Below are positions 28,471-36,523 of a stretch of 64,000 bases of DNA, one piece after another. Made by a program: the position numbers and the translations under genes. This stretch comes from Bin90 sp965214635 (GTDB lineage Bacteria > Chloroflexota > Dehalococcoidia > Lucifugimonadales > JADFKI01), in the NCBI GenBank assembly GCA_965214635.1, contig OZ243964.1, forward strand, positions 806,001 through 870,000. Reading direction: 5' to 3'. Within the stretch, counting starts at the first letter, position 1, and every line of letters starts with the position of its first letter. The notes beneath the pieces were generated by a model. It searched no databases. It worked only from the letters and a program-made list of their open reading frames with translations, and was not told where the DNA came from.

Positions 28471-28479
28471 TGCTACAAT
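28471..28479 (+). promoter_or_regulatory. Possible extended -10 promoter for mfd (TGCTACAAT)
   Basis: A TGnTACAAT box 173 bp before the mfd start, in the divergent gap with the antiporter gene. No convincing -35. The rest of the roughly 380-bp gap holds nothing else I can identify. Confidence 0.35.
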
Positions 28480-28652
28480 AATACGCAGGCTTGCCCGCTT
28501 ATCACCGTCGGGCGAAGCCTTTGCGTGTGTTGCATACGCCCCGCACAATCGGCACATCCGCGAATGAGCCATGCGATGAAATCGCCAAGTGCACGGTGCG
28601 AATGAACCCACCGACGACTGGGCTAACCATCTGAAATACTGAAAGACTTGAT

Positions 28653-31600
28653 ATGAGCATTGCGGCGCTGCGCGAGTTGTTGGACGATCTCCCCGAATAT
28701 CGCAGGCTGCGAACTGCGCTGCTGAACGGGCGGCATAGAGCGGAGGCGTTCATGTTACGGAGCGCCGTGCCATTCGTTCTCGCTGCCCTGCGACAGCATC
28801 TTGCCGCGCCGGCGCTCGTGGTTGCGCCGCGCCCCGAGGACGCCCGCCGCCTTCACGAGCAGCTTGCTGCTTGGCACAGCTCGGACGCCGGACTGCTTCA
28901 CTTCCCCGAATCCGAAATCCTGCCATTCGAGCGCCTCGACTCGGACGCCGAAACCCTGCATCGCCGCCTGCAAACCCTCGCCGCACTGGTCAACTATGAG
29001 AATGACGCCAGCCCCGCACAAGACGCCCTAATCGTCGTGGCGTCCGTCCCAGCGCTGATGCAGCGCACGATAGCCAAGAGCGCCTTCACAGCCGGAAGCC
29101 ACACACTCCGCCGCAACCAACACTTAGACCTGACCGACACACTCGATCTGTGGCACAGACTTGGCTACCGATTCGAAGCCGCCGTTCACGGACCCGGGTT
29201 CGTCAGCAGGCGGGGCGGTATCTTGGACATCTTCCCAATTGGCGCCGACAATCCGGTGCGCATCGAACTTTGGGGCAGCGAAATAGACAGCATCCGTCTG
29301 TTCGACCCCACCACGCAGCGTTCCGCAGAAACCATAGACGCCGTATACATACCGCCGGCACAGGAAATCCTGCCCACATTCGCATCTTTCGACGACTTGG
29401 AACGCCTCACCCACAGCATCGACCCCGAAAACTGCACGCCCGAAGCCCAACAGCGCATCCAAGACGAACTCGATCTTCTGGCAGAGGGGCAAGATGTGGA
29501 GGAGCGCGGCTTCTACGCCGGCTTCTTCAACCGCGCCGGCCTGCTCGACTACTTTTCAAGCGAACAAGACGCCGAAGCAGACACTGGCAAACCGCTGCTC
29601 ATCGCCTATAACCCGCCAGAAATTGCCGACGCCGCATGGGAAATCCAAGAACGCGCCCACCAACTGCGCCGCACGAAAGAGCAGCGCGGCGAACTACCCC
29701 GCAATTTCCCTTCGTCCTACATCAGTCTGAACGAAATTGAGAACCAACTCGCTCGGTTCTCCCACCGCTTCGATGTGCAAACATCAGCCCCACAAGTGCC
29801 CCCTTGGGAGGATGAGTACGGCTTGGCTGCGGCAGGCTCGCCTACCTTCGCAGGGTCATCAACCACCAACTCCGCAAGGTCGCAAAACGCCGTCGAGACA
29901 GGCAGCCCAAGACGCCGTCGATACGAACCCATCGCCATGCCCTTCCAGCCCTCGAGTATGTACTACGGCAACATCGAACGCTTCGTCGAGGACATATGGG
30001 AACTGAGCGAGGCTGACGGCGCAACGGTGGTCGCAGTTACCAATCACTCGCGCCGTCTGTCCGAAATCATCGGCGACGCCGACCTGTCCGCCCTTCTAGC
30101 CACCGACGCCGACGCCATCTCCGCGACCGGGCGCATCACTTTGGTTCAATCTGCGGCAGGCGGTCTGAGCGAGGGCTTTATGCTGCCGCTCGGCGAACGG
30201 AAACTCGCCATCTTCACAGACAGGGAGATATTCGGCGTGGCAAAGCAGCGCCGCACCCGCCGCCGTTCCGTTACCGCCGTCCGCGATGCCTTCCTGTCAG
30301 AGCTGTCGCCCGGCGACTATGTGGTGCATGTGGAACATGGCATCGGCAGGTTCACCGGCACGGTGCGCGGCATCAAGGGTGAAGACGACCAAGACGACCG
30401 CGAGTATCTCCGCATAGAGTACGCCGCCGATGACAAGCTCTATGTGCCGTTGGAACATCTAGACCGCGTAACGCCGTATGTGGCGCCGATGGAACGCCCG
30501 CCCAGCCTGACGCGGCTCGGCACACAGGAATGGCGGCGCGCCAAGCATCGAGCAGAGCAGTCAACCCGCGATATGGCAGCCGAACTGCTCTCTCTATATG
30601 CAGCACGCGAACTCGCAACCGGACATTCCTTCGTCCCGGACGCACGCTGGCAATCCGAACTCGAGGAGTCGTTCCCCTTCGAGGAAACGCCCGACCAGAG
30701 CGCCACGCTCAGCGATGTGAAAGCCGATATGGAGTCGCCCAAGCCGATGGACAGGCTGGTGTGCGGCGATGTGGGCTATGGCAAGACGGAGATTGCGCTG
30801 CGGGCGGCATTCAAGGCGGTGATGGACGGCAAGCAGGTCGCCATGCTCGTCCCCACAACCGTGCTAGCACAGCAACACTACACCACCTTCTCACAGCGGC
30901 TCAGCGCATTCCCCACGCGCGTTGAGGTGCTCAGCCGCTTCCGCACGCCGCAAGAGCAGCGCAGCGTGGTAAAACGCATCGCAGAAGGCAAGGTGGACAT
31001 TTGCATCGGCACGCATCGTCTCATCCAAAACGATGTGCAATTCAAGGAACTCGGTCTGGTCATAGTGGACGAAGAACAGCGCTTCGGCGTGGCGCACAAG
31101 GAACGGCTCAAGCAGATGCGCAGCGAGGTGGATGTGCTCACGCTGTCGGCGACGCCCATCCCGCGCAGCCTGCACATGGCGCTCGCCGGCGTCCGTGATA
31201 TGAGCACGATCGAGACGCCCCCCGAAGAGCGCCTGCCCATCAAGACATATGTGTCCGAGATAAGCGACGCCCTAGTGCGCGAAGCCATCCTGCGCGAAAT
31301 AGACCGACAAGGGCAGGTCTATTTCCTGCACAACCGCGTGTACAACATAGAGCAGATGGCGCGCTATGTGGAACGGCTCGTCCCCGAGGCTCGCGTAGGT
31401 ATCGCACACGGACAGATGCAGGAAGGCGAACTCGAAGATGTGATGCTGGAGTTTGCGGAGGGCAACCTCGATGTGCTGGTGTGCACCACCATCATCGAGT
31501 CCGGGCTGGACATTCCCCGCGTGAACACGCTGCTAGTCAACCGCGCGGACACGCTCGGGCTGTCCCAGCTCTACCAACTCCGGGGGCGGGTCGGACGCAG

Positions 31601-32441
31601 CGCCCGCCGCGCATACTGCTACCTAATGACACCGCAATCCGCAAGCCTCACGGAAGCCGCCGAAAAGCGATTGCGCGCCATGCTGGACGCCAACGAACTG
31701 GGCGCGGGTTTCCGCATCGCGATGAAAGACCTCGAAATTCGCGGCGCAGGCAACATCCTCGGATCAGAGCAGAGCGGGAACATCCAAGCCGTGGGCTTCG
31801 ACCTGTACACACGGCTCTTGTCCAACGCCGTCGAGGAACTTCGCTCCCACTCGGCACAGAACGGCGCAGCGCCCGCCGACAACACAGCGGGTTCGGCAAG
31901 GGACAGCAGCCAGTCCGCCACCATAGAGCCGCCCCCAATGCCCGCCGTCGAAATCGGCATCCCCGCAAGCATCCCAGAAGACTACATCACCGACCTGCCG
32001 ATGCGACTGGGCATCTACCAGCGCATCGTGATGCTCAAAGACGCCGCCGAAGTGGAAGACATAGAAGACGAACTGCGCGACCGCTTCGGGCCGCTGCCAT
32101 GGCAAGCAGCGAACCTGCTATACATAGCGCGGCTCAAGCTGCAGGCGAAAACCGCCGGCGTGCGCTCCATCACCCGCGAGCGCACCCAAGTCGTGCTGCG
32201 ATATGGGACGAACATCGGCGGTGCTCGCCGTCCACTGCAACGCATCCTCGGACGCCGCGTCCAAATCGGCAACACGCAGATACGCCTGCCGATGGACTTT
32301 CTGGAACGCGACCGCAATGCTCCCGACTGGGAAACCGCCCTCGCCGCCACAATCGACAGGCTTGCCGACTTCACTCGCCGCACGCTTGCCGCCGTCCCTA
32401 GCGCTTCAAGCATCGCGCCGTCGAAGATGCCCGTTCCCTAA
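28653..32441 (+). CDS. mfd: Transcription-repair coupling factor Mfd
   Basis: It has 1262 residues. It displaces stalled RNA polymerase and recruits UvrA to template-strand damage. Order: UvrB-like N-terminal domains (about 1-370), a low-complexity insert rich in Ser/Thr/Arg (about 385-430), D3 region, RNA-polymerase-interaction (CarD-like) domain at GDYVVHVEHGIGRFTG (about 550-640), SF2 translocase with Walker A GDVGYGKTE (about 705-712), DEEQ box VDEEQRFG (about 805), LSATPIPR motif III (about 831), a second RecA lobe with the TRG-type segment, and the C-terminal TRCF domain (about 1110-1210). All helicase motifs are intact. It begins ATG after a weak GAAAG site. Confidence 0.95.
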   Translation: MSIAALRELLDDLPEYRRLRTALLNGRHRAEAFMLRSAVPFVLAALRQHLAAPALVVAPRPEDARRLHEQLAAWHSSDAGLLHFPESEILPFERLDSDAETLHRRLQTLAALVNYENDASPAQDALIVVASVPALMQRTIAKSAFTAGSHTLRRNQHLDLTDTLDLWHRLGYRFEAAVHGPGFVSRRGGILDIFPIGADNPVRIELWGSEIDSIRLFDPTTQRSAETIDAVYIPPAQEILPTFASFDDLERLTHSIDPENCTPEAQQRIQDELDLLAEGQDVEERGFYAGFFNRAGLLDYFSSEQDAEADTGKPLLIAYNPPEIADAAWEIQERAHQLRRTKEQRGELPRNFPSSYISLNEIENQLARFSHRFDVQTSAPQVPPWEDEYGLAAAGSPTFAGSSTTNSARSQNAVETGSPRRRRYEPIAMPFQPSSMYYGNIERFVEDIWELSEADGATVVAVTNHSRRLSEIIGDADLSALLATDADAISATGRITLVQSAAGGLSEGFMLPLGERKLAIFTDREIFGVAKQRRTRRRSVTAVRDAFLSELSPGDYVVHVEHGIGRFTGTVRGIKGEDDQDDREYLRIEYAADDKLYVPLEHLDRVTPYVAPMERPPSLTRLGTQEWRRAKHRAEQSTRDMAAELLSLYAARELATGHSFVPDARWQSELEESFPFEETPDQSATLSDVKADMESPKPMDRLVCGDVGYGKTEIALRAAFKAVMDGKQVAMLVPTTVLAQQHYTTFSQRLSAFPTRVEVLSRFRTPQEQRSVVKRIAEGKVDICIGTHRLIQNDVQFKELGLVIVDEEQRFGVAHKERLKQMRSEVDVLTLSATPIPRSLHMALAGVRDMSTIETPPEERLPIKTYVSEISDALVREAILREIDRQGQVYFLHNRVYNIEQMARYVERLVPEARVGIAHGQMQEGELEDVMLEFAEGNLDVLVCTTIIESGLDIPRVNTLLVNRADTLGLSQLYQLRGRVGRSARRAYCYLMTPQSASLTEAAEKRLRAMLDANELGAGFRIAMKDLEIRGAGNILGSEQSGNIQAVGFDLYTRLLSNAVEELRSHSAQNGAAPADNTAGSARDSSQSATIEPPPMPAVEIGIPASIPEDYITDLPMRLGIYQRIVMLKDAAEVEDIEDELRDRFGPLPWQAANLLYIARLKLQAKTAGVRSITRERTQVVLRYGTNIGGARRPLQRILGRRVQIGNTQIRLPMDFLERDRNAPDWETALAATIDRLADFTRRTLAAVPSASSIAPSKMPVP

Positions 32442-32499
32442 CCCTCGCCCCATTCCCCTTGCGTAAGAGAGGGCGGGCTGACGGCTGACCGGGCATTCC

Positions 32500-33486
32500 T
32501 CAGCGCGGGTTCACGCAAGAGGGCATCGGCTTGCCTTCCAGAGCGGCTACCACATTGTCGGCGACCATCTGCCCCATGCGGCGCAAGGTCTGGCGGCTTG
32601 CGCTGGATATGTGCGGCGTGAACACCACATTGTCCAATGTTAGCAACGGATGGTCGTGCGGAATCGGCTCAGGGTCGGTTACATCCAGCGCCGCACCCGC
32701 AATCACCCCGCCTGCGAGCGCATCGTACAGCGCCCCCGGATGCACCGTCCGCCCGCGCGTGGTGTTGATGAGATGTGCATCCTGCCGCATCAACGAAAGC
32801 TCGCGCGCACCTATCAGATGCTCGGTCTGCGGCGTCAGCGGCACATGCAGGGACACAAAGTCCGCATCTTGCAGCACCGAGTCAAGCCCAATGCGCCACT
32901 CCACGCCGAGCCGCCGTTCCACCTCCCGCTTGCGGGTTCGCGAATGGTATATGATGCGCATATCGAACGCTGCCGCACGCCGCGCCACCGCCTCCCCAAT
33001 GTGCCCCATCCCCACGATGCCCAGCGTAGCGCCGTGCACATCAGTCCCAACATAGGGCATCTGGTCGAACACCTTCCATTCGCCCCCGCGGATGCGCCTG
33101 TCCCCATAGGCAATGTTGCGCGCCAGCGACAGGATTAGCCCCAGCGTAAAGTCGGCACAGGATTCGTGCAGCGTCCCCGGCGTGTTGCCCACCAGCACGC
33201 CGTTGCGCGTAGCAGCGGGGATGTCTATGTTGTCCACTCCCACGGCACGATTGGACACCACATTGAGCGCAACCGCCGCATCTAACACCTCGCTGTCAAC
33301 GATGTCGGTTATCTCCGTAACCAGCGCCTCACACTGCTGCGCCTTCGCCTTCAGGATGCACTTGGACGGCGGCGCATCGTCGCGCCATATCTCCACATCG
33401 TACATCTCCGCCAGATACGCAAGCCCATCCGGGATGATGTGCCCACGCGTCGCAAAAACCTTCTTCTTACTAGCCATACCTGCCAC
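32500..33486 (-). CDS. D-2-hydroxyacid dehydrogenase (glyoxylate/hydroxypyruvate reductase-like)
   Basis: It has 328 residues from the GTG at 33486, which has AGGGA upstream; an ATG three codons later (33477) is an alternative. It is an NAD(P)-dependent enzyme of the D-2-hydroxyacid dehydrogenase family: nucleotide-binding GMGHIG (about 160), catalytic Arg in NTTRG (about 240), Glu in DPEPIP (about 270) and His in FTPHISS (about 290). The N-terminal catalytic half has SNRAVGVDNID. Closest by pattern to glyoxylate/hydroxypyruvate reductases, but phosphoglycerate dehydrogenase-like activity cannot be excluded; no ACT domain. It is the last core gene before the accessory island. Confidence 0.88.
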   Translation of the reverse strand: MAGMASKKKVFATRGHIIPDGLAYLAEMYDVEIWRDDAPPSKCILKAKAQQCEALVTEITDIVDSEVLDAAVALNVVSNRAVGVDNIDIPAATRNGVLVGNTPGTLHESCADFTLGLILSLARNIAYGDRRIRGGEWKVFDQMPYVGTDVHGATLGIVGMGHIGEAVARRAAAFDMRIIYHSRTRKREVERRLGVEWRIGLDSVLQDADFVSLHVPLTPQTEHLIGARELSLMRQDAHLINTTRGRTVHPGALYDALAGGVIAGAALDVTDPEPIPHDHPLLTLDNVVFTPHISSASRQTLRRMGQMVADNVVAALEGKPMPSCVNPR

Positions 33487-33683
33487 AGATCCCTAACACT
33501 CTACAACTATGATTAACTTCCAACAGGGCGCAGTGTATCAGTTCAGCCGAAAATTTAGAATTGGAAGTCGGTCGAGACCCGATTGCAATCAATCCCATAG
33601 AAAGCAAGGAAAGTGCAACTATTCACCAATAACTGCTTCCAAGCCGCACGGCTATATCCTATGCTGAAAAACTCATAAACCAA

Positions 33684-33704
33684 CTAGGGCGTGTTGACAT
33701 TCAG
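33684..33704 (+). repeat. Left arm of a 21-bp inverted repeat bounding the accessory island
   Basis: The sequence (CTAGGGC, G, TGTTGACA, T, TCAG) is repeated in reverse complement at 45237-45257 with two mismatches. Both arms end in an outward-facing CTAG, containing TA, as at IS5/IS427-like termini. The stretch 33487-33894 otherwise shows no gene, only AT-rich sequence. Confidence 0.6.
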
Positions 33705-33894
33705 AATTTCCGGACTGAAAATCGCCATTTCAGACACCAAAAGCGCCGATTTAGAGCCGATTTGCCTGTTTTGCATAAACTGTACCATATATCAGATGCG
33801 AGGAACTCAACTCCATTGAAGCGCAAATTACGCAGGCAACGTTACGATTTTCGTAATTAAAAATATCGTAACATATAGAAATGGACGAACAAAA

Positions 33895-34326
33895 GGTATT
33901 CTCAACATAAAGAGATAATGAGTTACAATAGGGTCATAACATCAAACATAGTGAAGTGTCTTATGGCCCCGTGAACGTACCTATCGCCACGATATTCGCT
34001 GCCCCGCCTGCGGCTCTAACTAGATGCGCAAAAACGGGCTGGCGCGCGGCAAGCAGTCGTACAGATGCGGAGACTGTGGTCGCCGATACTTCCCTGATGC
34101 TGCCTAGCACCGCCCTAGTGCTGCGCTCAAAGCACAGGCGGTCGAGATGTATTTGGTGCTGGGTTTATTCACTGGCGCTAGTGTGCTGGCATCGGTGGGT
34201 AAAATCCAATATCCCTGCATATTAATAATACCCGGTCGAGATGTATTTGGTGCTGGGTTTATTCACTGGCGCTAGTGTGCTGGCATCGGTGGATAAAATC
34301 CAACACCCCTACATGTTAAGAACACC
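33895..34326 (+). pseudogene. Decayed IS1-family element with internal deletion and duplicated right end
   Basis: The left part matches the intact element at 43137-43974 from the terminal GGTATTC through most of orfA. It has an extra C in the first codons and Trp and Tyr codons changed to TAG. It then jumps near GAGATGTAT straight to the last roughly 75 bp of orfB. The right end (about 95 bp) occurs twice in tandem (from about 34140 and 34235). It cannot encode a transposase. The bases after it (GAAACGCTACC, 34327-34337) resemble the terminus of the other insertion sequence at 40503-41567. Confidence 0.8.
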
Positions 34327-34371
34327 GAAACGCTACCAAACGCTACCCACACTACCCAAAACATTTAATTG

Positions 34372-34380
34372 TGGTAAAAT
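34372..34380 (+). promoter_or_regulatory. Possible extended -10 promoter (TGGTAAAAT) of the three-gene operon
   Basis: A TGnTAAAAT box 65 bp before the first gene of the unknown operon, in AT-rich sequence. Confidence 0.35.
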
Positions 34381-34445
34381 TGCATACTAAAATATGTGTG
34401 TTCCTTGGGATAGTTGACGAATACTAATTGCATTAGGGGAGTGAG

Positions 34446-35114
34446 ATGGTTGCCACGATACTGGATGTAGTAAAGATCGATGTCGTGTTGGTCGGCTACC
34501 GCTTGCTACGCACACTAGAAGAAGTTAATGATTTCAGACTTGCTATTGAGACAGATGTTCAGATAGCCGGGGCTGGCCTCGTGACGAATGCACCTCTAGG
34601 CGTCACAGAACCAACATATACCCTCGTTCTAAACAGGGACCGAATTGCGCTAGAAATATCTTCATTAAGATCGACAATTAGCAGAGACTATCCTTCACGA
34701 GAAGATATAGCCAGACTTGCCGATGTTGCTGGTCAAGCGATTAGTAGCACCTCCGACTCGGACTATACGCCTCGGGCTTTCGGGTTTAACATTGAATTAG
34801 TCTTTGACCAAGACGACGGCATTTCAGCATTTCGCTATATAGGGGATAGGTTATTCAATATAGACATATGGAATGATGGATGGCAAATCTCCGGCGGAAG
34901 TGGCAGAATGATATTTGTGGACAGTAATGAAAAACGTTGGACAGTTGCTATTGAGCCGCGCTTTAACGACGAAAATTCCTCAAGGGTTTTTCTGAGCCTG
35001 AATCTGCATCAAGATAAGCAATGCGTACCTGCACAGGAAGAGATGGAAGATTCCTTACGAGAGATATGGGATCAGGCACACAAATTCGTGCGATGGTTAG
35101 ACAAAGGTAGTTAG
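34446..35114 (+). CDS. Unrecognised protein, first gene of a three-gene operon (TIGR04255-like?)
   Basis: It has 222 residues, soluble, acidic, with no signal peptide or membrane segment. ATG follows GGGGAG. It shows beta-strand alternation through PTYTLVLNRDRIALEISSL and FNIELVF, then WNDGWQISGGSG and EPRFND. The overall feel (N-terminal beta sheet, then an RYIGDRLFN block and EPR motif) recalls TIGR04255-type proteins, but I cannot confirm this. It is followed after 2 bp by the next gene. Local base composition is AT-richer than core genes, suggesting transfer. Confidence 0.7.
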   Translation: MVATILDVVKIDVVLVGYRLLRTLEEVNDFRLAIETDVQIAGAGLVTNAPLGVTEPTYTLVLNRDRIALEISSLRSTISRDYPSREDIARLADVAGQAISSTSDSDYTPRAFGFNIELVFDQDDGISAFRYIGDRLFNIDIWNDGWQISGGSGRMIFVDSNEKRWTVAIEPRFNDENSSRVFLSLNLHQDKQCVPAQEEMEDSLREIWDQAHKFVRWLDKGS

Positions 35115-35116
35115 CC

Positions 35117-36034
35117 ATGACCAAGAGTACTGCATCTCTACAGTCTAGTAATCTTTGGGATATTTGGGATAAAATTCATTCTGTAGTCCTGCCGACGCGA
35201 GAAGATGTATCTACCGACATAATCTCGTTGGGCCAATCTGTCCAAAAATCCTATAACTTGCTTGATAATCTTGCAGCATTTTCTGGTCACTACGCTCACA
35301 GCAACGGTTGGACTATTAATGATGATGTCTACTTGCAACAAAACCCGAATCACCGAGATACGATACGATACAACGCTACAAAGGAAATGATTGAGCATGT
35401 ATCAGACTGGAGGTTAGAAAAAAACATTAGAATAGCACCTGCTGGACAGTCAGATGCTTCAACCGGTATTGGCATTGCTCAATCTACAATGCGTCCTGAA
35501 ACGAACACTGAAGCCAATGGAGTAATTAACTCTCGTAATAGTCGAGAGGTATTTATTCTCAGTTTCATTCCTATTGACCATATGGCATTGGACAGACTTG
35601 TAGTGCTCGAAAGCGATAGAGTGTCCGACGACGATCATTTTGGCATAAATCGCCGACTCGAAGAACTAAAAGGTTTAAATGATGGATGGGCCGATGGAAT
35701 GCAACCACCCAGACAATGGGGAGAAACTTATGGGAAAGCTCCTTCGGATCAAGGAATCGACTGGTTATCGGAGCAGTTATCAGTACGATACATCCAACAT
35801 AACCTTCCTCGACTATATCTATATCCAACACCAGAGGGAAACATTCAGATAGAGTGGTCTATTGGCGCGAATGAAATCATCTTGGAGGTTGACCTGACTA
35901 CTCATTACGCTGAATGGCATGCTACTGACATTGATACGGGGCAATCAGTTGAAAAGGACATCAGTTTAGACGCTCCTGATGCATGGAACTGGTTGGTGAA
36001 TGAGTTGCTTCGCTTGAGGTCTGTTACAAAGTGA
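35117..36034 (+). CDS. Unrecognised protein, second gene of the operon (DGW motif family)
   Basis: It has 305 residues, soluble, no membrane segments. The N-terminal half is polar and variable. The C-terminal half contains LKGLNDGWADGMQPPRQWG, GKAPSDQGIDWL, then YLYPTPEGNIQIEWSIGANE and EVDLTTHYAEWHATD. From memory, unverified, a DGW, then KAPS, then PTPEGxxQxEW pattern recurs in unnamed bacterial proteins that sit beside a third protein like the next gene. It starts 2 bp after the first gene and overlaps the third by 4 bp, so the three are almost certainly co-translated. Confidence 0.7.
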   Translation: MTKSTASLQSSNLWDIWDKIHSVVLPTREDVSTDIISLGQSVQKSYNLLDNLAAFSGHYAHSNGWTINDDVYLQQNPNHRDTIRYNATKEMIEHVSDWRLEKNIRIAPAGQSDASTGIGIAQSTMRPETNTEANGVINSRNSREVFILSFIPIDHMALDRLVVLESDRVSDDDHFGINRRLEELKGLNDGWADGMQPPRQWGETYGKAPSDQGIDWLSEQLSVRYIQHNLPRLYLYPTPEGNIQIEWSIGANEIILEVDLTTHYAEWHATDIDTGQSVEKDISLDAPDAWNWLVNELLRLRSVTK

Positions 36035-36423
36035 ATGGTGCAACCCTGCTCTTAAGGCAAATCAACCCTGCTTGGGTACAAGACGGAAGAGTAACCTCTC
36101 AAGCATTTAAGCCTACCCCGAAAGATGAAGGAATGCTCTCTGTCTATAACGGAGACAAGATTACCCCATATGAAGCATGGGTTCATTTTAGATGTAAACT
36201 TAATAACAAATCGGTTGGCGTTATGGCTGTAACACAAGATGAGTGTCATACTCAAGGCACATCAGTCAAGCCTGACCCAACCCCTTTCCCTGAGCATGTT
36301 CTAATAGATTTTCACGCTCTGACAAAATCTAGGATGAAAGTTGTCGCCAAAATACTTGCACACCACGCCAATAAAAAGGGTTGGCAATACGGCCCAGTTT
36401 ATATGACAGATAGGCTCCACTGA
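36031..36423 (+). CDS. Unrecognised small protein, third gene of the operon (LRQINPxWVQ family)
   Basis: It has 130 residues. The start is GTG 36031 in a GTGA overlap with the preceding stop, a classic coupled junction. Motifs: LLRQINPAWVQDGRVTSQAF, KPTPKDEGMLSVYNGD, VGVMAVTQDEC, PDPTPFPEHVLIDF and KGWQYGP at the C terminus. I believe similar small proteins (LRQ, then VTSQAF, PTPKD, LSVY, GVMAVT, PDPxPFPEH) are widespread and unannotated; this is memory, not a search. No transmembrane, nuclease or toxin motif is obvious. The next 70 bp to the restriction-modification gene show nothing notable. Confidence 0.7.
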   Translation: MNGATLLLRQINPAWVQDGRVTSQAFKPTPKDEGMLSVYNGDKITPYEAWVHFRCKLNNKSVGVMAVTQDECHTQGTSVKPDPTPFPEHVLIDFHALTKSRMKVVAKILAHHANKKGWQYGPVYMTDRLH

Positions 36424-36523
36424 AGTTTATTTAGGATGTGTTTATAAATTGAGTAGGGTACTAGGAAGTGAAAAATTCATAGAATGCAGAGCAAGATGAA
36501 TTTAACTGCAGCTATAGAATTCA

